Assembly (NCBI GenBank): GCA_000310025.1
Contig: FN648136.1
Coordinates: forward strand, 334,524 to 398,523
Source: Ectocarpus siliculosus
Taxonomy: Eukaryota; Sar; Phaeophyceae; Ectocarpales; Ectocarpaceae
Reading direction: 5' to 3'
DNA: 64,000 bases
Shown: piece after piece, positions 34,301 to 46,100 of the stretch
How positions within the stretch are numbered: position 1 is the stretch's first letter
How the letters are laid out: each line of letters begins with the position of its first letter
The notes under the pieces: model-generated
The model's input: only the letters and a program-made list of their open reading frames with translations
The model's database searches: none
Told to the model about the DNA's origin: nothing
Position numbers and translations under genes: made by a program

Positions 34301-34989
34301 TCGCGACATGTTTCGCACCTGGGACACACGCGCATAAAAACAAAGAGAGTGGGGTTGTTGCGAGGTCTGTTCGTGTCGGTCTGCAGGAACACCAAGGGTA
34401 CAAACGTGGGGCGCATCCCTTGCTTGCCTTCATTCAAACGCTGGCTCGTATCGCAGTGATTCTTCATCGAACTGGTGCAAATCGGCACGGTTTGTCTATG
34501 CAAGCATCCACTCCTGTGCATGAGGCCAAACCCCGACGCTATTACAGCTCACCTTGCGAGCACCCCTTGGTCCGAGCTTTTGTGGCTTGATGGACTCTGC
34601 AATGCAGCGGTACATCAGGTGAGGTTTGACGCCCCCCCGAGTCATCTCGCGGATACCATCAGCCCACTCTTTTTCGAGCAGATCCAGCGGGATCAAATTC
34701 TGCTGCTGCTCAACCGTGGCGCAAGCTTCCATCGTGCATTCCGGGACGTGCTGAAGCTTGATCTGGACAGACGATTGACAGAATGATGGCGGCGGTTAGG
34801 GTTGAAGACCCCTATGTCACCGTGCCTGCGGAACCACAACAGTGACCACCGCTCCGCCCACACAACCGATATCCCCCCAGAAGATGCCACCACCTCACTG
34901 CCCTGGGTGGATTTTCCACATGTCACCTTTTGAATTGTTGGGGGTGTGGTGCTGTTCCAGGAGACGGCGACGCCAAAGTCGCACTTGCA
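31343..34989 (-). CDS. MULE transposase (DDE type, with SWIM zinc finger)
   Basis: Nine exons on the minus strand: 34989-34927, 34762-34553, 34318-34098, 33943-33796, 33455-33258, 33091-33009, 32826-32638, 32461-32344 and 32170-31343. They total 2058 nt, 686 codons with the stop, all phases matching. The N-terminal part resembles a FAR1/MULE-type zinc-binding start (CKCDFGVAVSW ... LQHVPECTMEAC). The MULE core follows: VVIQDNTCLTNR (first Asp), LFVGVDSENKTQVFAQGFF, VIITDSDAAMKESIRGVFP (second Asp) and LLCSWHICKN (the C-x2-H signature). Then come SSQRVEGTFSVLKKG and a SWIM finger, CTCLQLLRRGLQCRH. The C-terminus is acidic. The initiator Met is not in these exons; a first exon inside the right terminal repeat is likely. 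I see no stop or frame change, so it may be active. Confidence 0.9.
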
Positions 34990-35003
34990 CTGGGAGTCGA
35001 AAC

Positions 35004-35609
35004 ACGAATTATCTACATACGACTATTATTGTAGATTGGTGTGCAGGCCGTAAGAGAGAAACATGCGTGTTCGAGCGGACTCGGCGCACATATTATTCAT
35101 GTACACGTAGTCTAGACTAGTCTTGAGTTCCAAACAGCCAGAAACGCCCGAGACAAACTACTACGTGCTGGGGAGAGTTCTTTTATGCCGTGTGTTACCT
35201 GACAGGCTGGATGGTGTACATACAGCGCGCGCGCGTGTGCTGTGCGGAGGTTGCAACACCAACGCCCCGCCATATCTTTGGTAAAGCGGTAAATCCACAG
35301 CAGCACTGCCTGTGTAGACTACATGTGTGTCCTGTGGTCATCGTCGGGCCGATCTCGCCGAGTTTGGGGCCTCGGGAGCCGAAACTTGGTTTCTGTAGGC
35401 ACAGAAGGCCGTACTTTGTGATTCCTTGCCTTTCGCGACGATCAGGTGCCTGTAGTGCTCTCAGTGCACCCGTCTCTACCTGTGTCAATGTGCGCGCAGA
35501 CTACCTGTATAGGAACCGTAATTCTACTGTGGAAACCCCGGGGATAGTCGTTATCGTCCCCTATGTGTCAAATAAGATGACACACACATATGTGTCAATA
35601 TCATCTCCC
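35004..35609. repeat. MULE right terminal inverted repeat
   Basis: It is the reverse complement of 30168-30775 apart from about five differences. The transposase is transcribed away from this end, so the repeat probably carries its promoter and first exon (inference). Confidence 0.95.
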
Positions 35610-35791
35610 CCGCGACTGCTGCTGGTCTGGTCCACACACGTTGTTCCACGAAACACCAGCACGCAGCAGCAGCCCAGGCCAGAGCTGATCCTGTGGTGTG
35701 TGCCAACTTGACGGCATCATGCATACAGCATGGGTTCGTGTGAATGCGGTGGTCTTCTTTGGGCTCACCGTTCTTCTTGTGTTGAGCGTGC

Positions 35792-35920
35792 TCACGGCGC
35801 TGAGTACATATCTCCACCAAGGTATGCCGGTCCTTTGCCAGCCAGCTCCTTCAGCTGTTGGAAGTCGCGGTATTCATGGTTCTTAGTCAACTTGGTGAGA
35901 CCTCTGTACAGTAAGACTCG
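35792..35920 (-). CDS. Possible last exon of an unidentified minus-strand gene
   Basis: A good acceptor (CGTGCCCAG) precedes an open exon of 42 codons ending in TGA. It reads RVLLYRGLTKLTKNHEYRDF and QQLKELAGKGPAYLGGDMY and looks like natural protein rather than noise. It contains an LYR tripeptide as in mitochondrial LYR-motif proteins, but here the motif is too near the C-terminus for that family, so I do not assign it. Upstream exons would lie at higher coordinates; a minus-strand frame at 36290-36130 (VTPEKLAHVNKFLRLTRRTR) is a candidate without a proven link. Confidence 0.35.
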   Translation of the reverse strand, partial: RVLLYRGLTKLTKNHEYRDFQQLKELAGKGPAYLGGDMYSAP

Positions 35921-38540
35921 CTGGGCACGAAAGGCACGAAAACAGCTGACTCAGCTGAAGCTTGCGAGACATTCACTTGGGTAGTGCTGTGTGGGATCTT
36001 GAATTTTCCGGTGTCGGCACCCAAGTTAAAATATTGATGATGCGATCATGTGCAAGCATGCCGCAGCACCATTGCAGCACCACATAGCCAATAAATACGA
36101 AGATCGAGTGATTAAAGGTAATTTCCATGATGCCACACTTTTCAAGGTCAGCACTCCTTTGTCGAGTTCGACGCGTAAGCCGCAAGAATTTATTTACATG
36201 GGCCAGTTTTTCGGGCGTGACACGTGTCAAGTACGATGACGACCAAATTGCAGCAGGTACCACACCCTGCTCACTGCACCCTGACTCCATGTCGCGTCTG
36301 TGGTCTTGATGTAGTGATCAGCCAAATCTACCCATCCGCGAAAGGACCATGCAAACTTGAAAACGGGCAAATTTCCAGAATTCTGCGGTTGACGAAATGG
36401 CTACCGTTTTTGTCCGGGCAAGGTTCGTCTTACAGCAACCCCTTCTCGGCGTAATGCTGAACGATTACGATTTCCAGTCATCCGCCATGGCTCCCGCTGT
36501 AGATATGATCCGTTGTTGTGCATCCGCTCTGTACTGTCTTCATGGTCAATGCAGGTCTCCGTTGAATGTTGTATAAATGGAGGAAATCTGTTGCAGTCTC
36601 GTATTTTTCGTTTTGCTTGCACTCTCACTGCGAAGGTGCGAACTGCAGGATATGAGGTGATGTTGGCTGCTATTTGTCGACCTTTCAAACCGACTCTGAT
36701 CGATGAAGTTGTGTTTTTCATCCGATTCTCGACCGTCCCTTGCAGTTGCCACCTACCCTTCGGCCTCGTCTCATTATTACGAAGGAACTCCTAAGTTCGA
36801 TCCCGAATTGTGCGTACGGTATTGTGATCGTGCTTCAATTCCCACACCTCGCATGGTGGAACATCACTGCTGTTGCATTCAATCGGGTCGTAGTTGTGCC
36901 TCCCGATAGCTACAACAAACGCCTCCTGGAGGAGCACAAAAGACCTTGGATTAATGTGCGTGATGGCGCAGAAGTTGTCCCATCCGCAGCATCAGAGGAT
37001 AATCAACAGCTCGTTGTTGGATGGTCAATACTAGATATATGGAGGGGTAACGAGCCGCGGGGTACGACTCAAACCTGACAGTAGACTACCTGCGATGCTG
37101 TGCAAGGTGCGAGACACGCTGCTTCCAGGCAGCAACGCAGCACAACCCGAACGCGCAATTCATTACGTGCGTGGTATATGTTCGAACATATTCGAACGGA
37201 TCTTGCAAGACTAGTGCACCCGCTCCAGCTGGAAGTTTGTTAAATATTGCTACACATGAACGGCGGAGAGATATACACTCATGCTCGCCTCTGCTACAGC
37301 AGTACCGCCAATCGATCGGCACCTAACAGTACTGACACAGACACAAATGAACAGCGGTAGATTACAATGCACTTGTAGTGCTGCTGCTGCTGCTGCTGTA
37401 ATGGCAATGACTCCCACCTATCTTATTCGGCAGCAATGCATGCATGCGAGAAAAAACACCCTGGCGCCTGGGACAAAAAAAAAGGGCTCTGCGTGGGCAT
37501 TTTTTTCCCGTGACAAAGGCTTGTTTCCAGGTGACCCCTCCCCACACACCATAGCAACGGCATTACCAAAAGTATCCGCCAGGAGCTGTGTCCATGCTCT
37601 GTCTTGAGGTGATCAACACCAGGAGGCTGTAGGACGCTCAGAAATTGGGGGCGCGAGAGTCTGGCACAGCCTAAAATAAGAACGCCGCGTCTGTTGGGAT
37701 CAGTTTGGATTTTTTGTTACTCCGGGCGCAGGTTTACCTATGATCCCTCCCCACACACCGATTCAGCAGCAATGACAATGACATCCGCAACGAGCTGTGT
37801 GCATGGCTCCCTTCCCTCGCCAGTGCTTTCTTACGGTGTTGCGTGCTTAGCTGAGTGCTTCCTCTGTTTCTCCTGGTTTTGAGCCGAGCAACGCGTGTGT
37901 ATGGTAGTTCTCCGATTGTTGTTCCCCCATTACCTCTACAGCTCCCCGGGGAAAGGGGTCAAAATATCTTATCATTTTGGGGGGGAAATGCCTGTCAAGC
38001 ACGGCCATCTTTGGTCGGAGCGTGACGAAACCGGTGTGACGAAGAGTAATTATTTTCCTCCTCACAAGCCAGCAGATCGTAAATCGGTGCACTATAGACC
38101 TTGTTCTGGTCGAAAAAGGCGATTATTTTTTTACATGCCATAATTAGGCGGAAATTGCAGGAGGGGCCCCACATCGCTGCTGGTTGGAAGAGCCCGATAT
38201 TTAGAGCCTTGTTTTCCCTCCTGGGGATGAAGGGAAAAAACGCCGCGCTCCGAGGCTCAGTGTTACCTAGCGGTCCGCTCTTTACGGCAAAAAGCGGTGT
38301 ACTTGATGGAGTGTACATTCGTGCAGACGCCTGTGTTGAAAACCCAAGAAGTGTCAGATGTTTCCTTCATTTGTGAGAGAACCCTGCATCCTTTGCTAGT
38401 ACCGCGGCGGTGCTACTCTTGGCCCATTGCCAACTCGGCCGGAATGGATTCAAATGGTTGTGTGATTCTTGGAGGTGAATCATGGACCGGCTGTAGGATG
38501 TCCCTAGCACAGTCAGTTAATTCGTTCAGTACGATTTTGC
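35921..38540. other. No gene secured; may hold 5' exons of flanking genes
   Basis: Short open frames only. A (CTG)n run of seven units lies near 37380. A segment with CCCTCCCCACACACC and GAGCTGTGT occurs twice (37535-37590 and 37742-37802). The N-terminal exon of SPCS3 (plus) and upstream exons of the 35.8 kb gene (minus) could be hidden here. Confidence 0.35.
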
Positions 38541-38650
38541 GGTGATGGCTGTACATGATATGCTGTTTGTACCTTCACTTGCCGCTCCTTGTTTCTTTTT
38601 GGTTTTGCTAAAATCTCCTTCCCGTCTCGCCTTACGTGGTGATTTGGCAG

Positions 38651-39933
38651 GGTTTCCGGACGTGAGGAAGCTAGGGGTGAGCAAATTCAGGACGTTTCGA
38701 AAATCTGAAGGCACGGATCGGTTGCTCCTCAACATCGATGTTGACGCAGATCTGGCTCCGGCGTTCAACTGGAATGTGAAACAACTCTTCGCGTTCGTGG
38801 TAGCTGAATACGAGACCCCGACAAACCCTGTGAACCAGGCAAGTCAATCCGTTCGGTTTGCGTAGCTTCTCGGCGTTGTCATCGGCTGGCACAGACGCCA
38901 ACATCTTGGATATCGATGCACACTACTACTGTGGAAGGCCACCGGCACTTGCAAATCTTGTTTTCCCATGTGCGTCACGATAGTTGATCAAGCTTCGTGT
39001 GTGACGTTACGTGTTCTTGTAGAGTGGTACGTACTTTATCTTTCGTCTATCGAGGGCAGAATTCGTGAAGGTTGTGCACTGTTTCGAAGTTTGAAGTTTG
39101 TTATGCATACTGGGGTATCTGCGTCTCAACTCGGAGGCAGCAAATTTACTGTGGAGCACCCGCTCACGTCTTGATTGATAAAGCAATCACTGGGGTAAAA
39201 AACGCGCATCGAATAGCGACCCTACACCATAAGAGAACGTCAGCCCGCCGAATACGCCTGTTCCCAAAGGCTACATGATGGTCCAAGGAACCGCAAAGTG
39301 CTCGCATCATTCAGATTCCCACGATTGGCACGTCTCCTAGCAAGGGGAAGCATTCAGAGTGAAATTCAAGGCAATGGAACAATGGAGAGCGAGAGCTGAT
39401 GTAAATTTCAATTTTCCGTGTGGAAGTGTTGCCCTCGCCATGAACCCGCCCGCGTTTCGCGGCAGAACCAAAGTTCCAAAGTTCCTCTCACTACAAGCAA
39501 ATCGTTGTTTCGTCGTCGCCAGGTGATCTTGTGGGACAAAATCGTCGAGAGCGCAGAGGAAGCCCACCTCCTGCAACACGACATGACAGTGAAGTACGGT
39601 CTGATAGACGAGGTGAGAAAGGTGTTGAAACATGCCCGTACTTGAATTTGTATTTGTCCGATGACTGTACAACAGGCACAGCACCATGGTTGAGGCAACC
39701 AACGGCAGCGAAAAGTCTCAACACCTCACCATTTACGACTCTACGCCAGTTCGGTTGATTTATGGTCCAAAATCCCGTTCAATAATTGCGCCGTTTTGCA
39801 GGGAGCTGGTTTGCGGAATACATCGGTAACGCTCATGCTCTACTGGGACCACATGCCACTTACTGGGACCTTGTTCCAGCATTCTGTTGCAGTTGACACG
39901 TTCGAGTGTCCAGGGAGCTACGCAAGGAGGTAG
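38651..39933 (+). CDS. SPCS3: Signal peptidase complex subunit 3 (SPC22/23 family), N-terminus not located
   Basis: Three exons are clear: 38651-38838, 39523-39612 and 39802-39933 (TAG). They encode the lumenal domain of the ER signal peptidase complex subunit that supports the catalytic subunit: LLLNIDVDADLAPAFNWNVK then QLFAFVVAEYETPTNPVNQ, VILWDKIVESAEEAHLLQHD, and LRNTSVTLMLYWDHMPLTGT. These match the conserved D-L-F-x-W-N-x-K-Q-x-F and N-x-x-W-D-K-I motifs. The intron after 38838 starts with GC (CCAG|GCAAGT) and ends AG. The N-terminal membrane segment is unresolved: either the frame extends upstream to about 38542 (hydrophobic stretch FVPSLAAPCFFLVLL), or exon 38651 is preceded by a separate exon. 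The acceptor TGATTTGGCAG is good. It ends 232 bp from the convergent SSRP1 stop. Confidence 0.9.
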
Positions 39934-40165
39934 CAGCAGCAACGCCACGTCCAAGGAATGACACTCGCTGTCTGTTGCGTTATGAACACTTAAGCGAGAA
40001 ATTTCGAGAAAATGTTCGCCCACACTTTGAAGGTGTGAAAGCGTCAAAACCGTCTATGTCGTTCGGAAGGTGCCGATGAGGTAAATCGAACAGAGTAGTT
40101 TTTTTTGTGAAGTTCTCCGCCTGCAACTGCCCATTTAAACTATACGCAAGCTTGGTTGTAGGGGA

Positions 40166-43100
40166 CTAGTCACTGTCGCTCGCAGCGTCGCTATCGTTGG
40201 AGTCGGATTGCTGAGGCGGCTCCGTAGCAGCCTTTTTCGAGTCGTAGGCATCCCTCTCTCGTTTGTAGCGGGCCTTGTCCTCGTCGGCCTTGTCCTGATA
40301 CGGTTTCTTCTGAGTTTCGTCCAACTTCCCCCACTTCTCACCAAGCACCTTGCTAATCTCCGTGACCTTCAGTTCAGGATTGTCCGTCTTCACCTGTTGG
40401 TAGAATGGTGATCAAGTCATTCGTGGACAGGGGTTAGTAAACACGAGAGACATGGTGGCAGAGAAGTGCATCGAAAGTTACTAAGTTAATACCCGATAAC
40501 TTTGAAAATACTACCCTGTGTTAAAAATAACCGGCAACCCGGTACATTCACATTCAGCATATTTACGCGAGTAAAATTCGTGCATGGTTCCTCGTGTAGG
40601 CAGTATGTCATGCTGCTGTAGACAACGAGGATGTGGCAATGCTGCTTGCAAGGAAACAAACCAAACGCATATCTTGCCATGAAAACGAACCGTTCGGTTG
40701 TGGGAGGGGAAGCAAACCGACGACAATTCCCCGTTGCTCAGGATAGTGTTCTAGGACCACGAGATATAAAAGTACCGCAAGAACTACGAAAAGGGCGGTT
40801 GTCCTGAAGAAATCAACATAGGTTTGGGGGAGTGATAAGAAGACAGGAAAACAGCTAAACGTCGTTTGAAGCCTGTCGCACCACACAAGCAGGGCCTTGT
40901 CTTTGAGTTATCACTGTGCGAGTATAGCTCTCACCTGAGCGCGGTTCGCCTGGGAGAATTGCATGAAAGCACTCATGGCACCCTTGGGTGCATCCTTGTC
41001 CTTCTTGGCCCTCTTCTTCTTTGGCGCCGGTTTCGAAGAGCCTCCACCCGAGGCACGCTAAGGGAAGCATATATTGAGCGACGAGGGTTCAGGGCTGCAA
41101 TTTGAATGGATTTGCGGAGCTGGTACAATTTCCGACAACGCAAACGGAGATTGGTCCGACGTGCTATTCGAAGCTACGCAGAGCACGACCCTCGCATCGA
41201 GCTTGCACATGTAAAACCAATGCGTGGACTCGAACCATCCACACAAGAGTTGACCTTGAAAAACGGATGGGGCATCATTTGTCTGCAGGTTCGGCCTTCG
41301 TTCGAGATACCCGGCCGCACAACAAACAAACAGAAACAAGCGAGAGACCTGCAGCCGACCGACCTTCTTCTGAGTTGGCCCCTTTTTCGCTGACCCAGTC
41401 CCTGGTCTCTTTTTCGAAGTTTTGTGTGCGCGATCGTCGCTGTCCTCGTCCCCATCGGAGTCGGAGCTCGATTCCGCGTCGGATCCACCACGTGCGTCCG
41501 GGGCGTAGTCGGCGTCGTCTTCACTCTCTTCATCCTCGCCCTGAGACCGCCACGGGGTCGGGCAAGTGGGCTTGGCATGAATTTGCTGTGACAAGAAGGC
41601 AGCCGCGCGAAGGCAGTCGCGCCCTGCAAATAACTGGCACTATGGTTCCTAGGTTATTTCAAACATTAACAATACGTCTAAAGCGACCGCACCTAGCCGA
41701 TGTTGGATACGCCTGGTCTATGTCCCAAAGGGCCTTGACAAAGATACCTGGTCGTCATCCAGGGCTGCCTTGTAGGGATCGTGGTCATCAAGATCCCCGA
41801 GCTGAAGCATGGCGTTGTCGTTGCCGCTTTCCTTGATGTTCTTGATTCGAAGCTTTTTAGTGCTCAAAAACGAGTACAGGGAAGAGTACTCTGATCGATC
41901 GATACCACTGAATACATACGGCTTCGGGGTCTCGCCAGCCACTGACTTTGGCGCAACGCACAGGTCGAAGTTGCGGGTCACGCCTGCTCCCTGTCGTGAG
42001 GAACACGAGAATGGCCGTCGCTGTGTCATTTGCGGCTCGAGCTTTGTAAGAGGCAAAAAAATTAAGCTTTCGTTTGACTGGATAACCTTGATTGCATGCG
42101 CGAGTTGGTACAACGTTCCAGCTGCTCGGCGCGAGGGTGATGCGCTCGACGAAAAGACGTTCGGGGCGCAAGTCACCAATTTGCCGAAGCTGCATCCTCG
42201 ACTACATCAAGACAACGCCACTTGCTCCCATCATTGGCTTCATTCAACCCAAAATGCCAGGCGCAGCGGATATATATGTAATGCCAATACCCTACATGCG
42301 TGCCACATGGTCCCACCTGAGCTCCGCCATATCGTTGGAACTCGACGGACTCGATCTCGTCAAAGCCAATGATGCAAGTCGGCTTGTGGATGAAGATGAA
42401 GGACTGCCAACGAGAAGAATATCGGGACAGCGGCGGCGCCGTGTTAGGACAAACGCCACAATACGCTTCTCGTAGACAAGAAAGAAAGGTTTCGATTTGT
42501 GCACGAACTCGTACCTTGTTGAGGGGGTACAGGTATCCCTCGTTGGCCCCTAGCGCACACTTGACAGCCTTGGCGCCATTGGTGCTGCTAAATTTGCCCG
42601 TCACGTAAACCGGCTTGTTCGATAGCACCTTGAAGATCTGCCCACGGTAAGAGTGAACGATAAAAGGGATACATTGTTGTGGCGTAAGTCTGGCATTGAG
42701 ATTGACAACACGAATCGTGGAGGGTGCAAAATACACTTCCGAAGCAGTAGTGTGTCACCTATCCACATGAAAGAAAGACACGGCAGACTAGTGCAGAGTA
42801 GATATTTCATGCCGCTGAAAACCCACAAGCTTTCGGCATGAGGTCGATTTTTTAGAATAATCGGTGCGTGTATGAAACAAGCACAACATGTCACTTTCCT
42901 TAGACGGTTCCTTCAAGGGTTGCTCGAAACCCAACATACGGGCGTACACATGCTAGCACCGTACATTCAGTCTGCTTCAGCGTGAACATCTACCGCAATG
43001 AGCCTTTCGTCTTCAACACCTACAACGTGCGGTGTTGGAACCCAAAAAGAGGGACCAACTCAACTGACATGTACCAATAGATGCTTCAGATCACGTCAAC

Positions 43101-46100
43101 AAGCAGTACCAGCTTTGTCACCTTAGCGATGAGGTTGTGAAGGGGCCCGATCATCTCCGAGTTAAGATTGCTGTCGTACTTTTTCTGTAGATCTTCCGCG
43201 CTCATGTTCACCGTTATCGTGGCCTCGTCCTGATACCAAAAACAACATGGCAAGGATAAGGGAGCTCGAGTATGGCTCCAAAGAGGCGCAAAGGATGTCC
43301 GTTCCCAGTGAGGCAGTCGATGCTGTACAGAGAGGAGATTGGCTAGGCGCTACGCACACAGACGAATCACGCGTATACACAGGGTACTACCAAGAACCAC
43401 CCAACGTGCAAAAGATCTACTGCTGTATGTACGGTGCGACACATTCAAGCGGGAACCGGAAATCCAGCAAACGTCCAAAGGAAAAGAATGGCTCGCGAGG
43501 CACCCGGCACTACCTTACGGAGGCGTATCGCCGAGACTATCTAACCAAAGACGAACACGAGAGAGAACAACCCCGGCCACGCATTCAGTTCGCCGCGTGG
43601 CGCCGTACCTTTGTTGTGCGCAGCACCAAGTGCTGGTACTTTTGTTGCCCCTGCCGAATAGGCTTATCCAGAGATATCACGAACGCCACGTAGCGCTCAT
43701 CCGGCTTTTCCAGCAAGAACAACTTGGATATATCGTTGTACTGGATCTTGTAGTCGTACCTAGGGGTAGGAGGGGGGGGGAGTAAGAACAAAAATTGCGA
43801 CGTCTCGGATTTACACACAGAACACATTCGATAGGCCATATTGGTGCTGCACAAGGAGCGCCAAATTGACTCTCGATTCAAGGGATAACGAAGTGCCACA
43901 AAACTCCTCAAACGGTCGACTTGGTTTAGAACGCGTGAAAGAAACGGATGCAATACGATCTCACCTGGAGCCATGCATACGCATGAAGTGGCTATACATT
44001 TCGACTGAGTAGCGTCCTCTCGGGAAGTCGAAAGTGCCTTGGCTCTCGTTGAACTCGACCAGTACTTTCCCCTTGACATCGTGAATATTAGCCCGCTCCA
44101 TCACCTGCACGAGGTTTCGGATATTTGGAACGTGCAACGGTAAATACTCTCGCCGCGTCACTCGGGCAAGACAAGTATCATAAATGCACGGGCTGTACCC
44201 ACCCAAGCGCAATTTGGCAGTGAGTCCCCGATGCGACGACACAACATCCCCCCTTGACCGATTTTCAAAGATCGACTACACCACGAAGAGGATACATAAA
44301 CGAAACGATACGTTTTCGGAGAGCTCTTCGACCAGACGGCTTCAACGCTGCCATTTCAGCGCTGTGACTCTCCCTTCTTTTTATAAATCGAGCCTTGAAA
44401 ATCGGTCCAGCGGATGTGTTATCTTGTGTCGTATACGGTATTGTCAACGCCAACAGGAATAAACACAAACGTGTCGTGGTACAGACCCGGTTGTGCATGC
44501 CAGCGAGCCACGTGAAAGTTTGTGTTCTAGCACCACGGAAGTTCAAAGCACCACGGTTGGTGAGCTGTTGTTTGCCACCTACTCGTACTATGGTCGGGAA
44601 GGAGAATATCTCAAAGTATCCCCTACGTGACAAGCCCAGACTATTACTACGGAGTACACAATATAGCGCAACGAGTGAACAAGGAGAGCCTGCGACGTCC
44701 ATTTCTCATCGACGCAAGCGGTGCTACTGCGAGCAACCGGTGGAGAATCAAAATTCAACTCTTTGAAAGAAATATCTGGACAGGCATGCTTACCGCCATC
44801 TGCAGGCTCTCTGCCGGCGAACGCTCATCCGTGTCCTCATCCTTCTCTGGCAGCGTGACGCGAATGGCCACCAATGTATCCTAGGGCACAACACAACGAT
44901 GCAGCAGTTAAGAGTATCACTCCACAAACATTTTGGCAGACACTTCACTGGAGCTGGCCGGCTGGATGCAGCAACCACAAGAGTACACAACCAAGAAGGT
45001 TAGCCAGCAAATGTCAAGAGCTCTCTCTGGGCAATCCGGAATGTTCACCCCGTAGTACAGCGTTGCACCATACCGTGACCTACCTCTGTCTGATCCGTGG
45101 CGTCGCTCTCGTGTAGTTGTAACTCCACGTCGTTGCTCTTCTTGACTCCCGGCATGACGCATTGACTGACGTCTTTGATGTTCAGGTCAAACAAGGTCCT
45201 GCAAAGAGAGAATTGGATCAGTTTCGAAATGTTGTATATGTAGCACACAACTGTATTTCGAAACATCCGCAAGCTAGGGATATAGTTTGAAAGGAATTCG
45301 TGTGCTGCACCAAGTAGAGGCAGCATGCCACGCCAAACCTACATTCAAAAACTAAATGCGTGTGAGGGAAAACTTCTTGGTGTAACTGGTGCCGCACAAC
45401 AGATGCTCATGCAAGCAGTACTCAGCAGTGCCAGTGACGTCCGAGACGCGCAACTGGTGCTGTTTTGATCCAACTAATGCTCACACACCTCATCATATTG
45501 TTCTGCTCTCAGGCTTGCGGCTACACAACAATGAAAAATAAGGAAACGCATTGTCTCTTTGGAGGTGTGTGATGCTAGCCCTATTCAAACTGATCTTTTC
45601 TGGATTGGAAACAATCAATAGCTTCCCGAAATGGTTCTAGCACAGGTTGCAGCCGGTTTACATTTTTCCCTCATTTTTGTACAGTGTAGGAGTGAGTTCG
45701 CACAGCACTACAGATGGTTTTACGGTGAAGGCGAAGAACAAGAACAGTGCATGAACTCGTACGATCGCACCGCGACCAATAGAGTCGACTGACCTGGTCG
45801 CGTCTTCCAGACTGTGTCTGCATGCATGAAATACAATAGACGTGCCTCTCGACATAGCGCTGACTACTATGGTACAACGTATTGCTGCACCTCGTGAGGT
45901 GTGACGTCGTACTACATGTAGGCACAGTGAAGTCACGAACCACAAACTGGTGCCAAGAAACCTCACTGCTGCTGTTCAGCCGGTTCGAATTTTACGCACT
46001 TGTTCCCTGAGCTGAAGCGCACGATATTGTCAAGAACCTCGATGTCTCCGTAGTTGCCGCCTCCAGGATTCGGCGATTCGTTCGAAAGGCTCACATCCCG

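Larger units (their letters stand above)
30168..35609. mobile_element. Mutator-like element (MULE), 5442 bp, apparently complete
   Basis: Two long terminal inverted repeats (30168-30775 and 35004-35609) frame a transposase gene on the minus strand. Over about 606 bp I count roughly five differences between the two ends, including a two-base indel, so identity is about 99%. The transposase stays in frame over nine exons. Both facts point to a recent, possibly still autonomous insertion. I could not recognise a clean 8-11 bp target duplication: the flanks TTTCGAACT and CCGCGACTG match only weakly. Confidence 0.9.
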
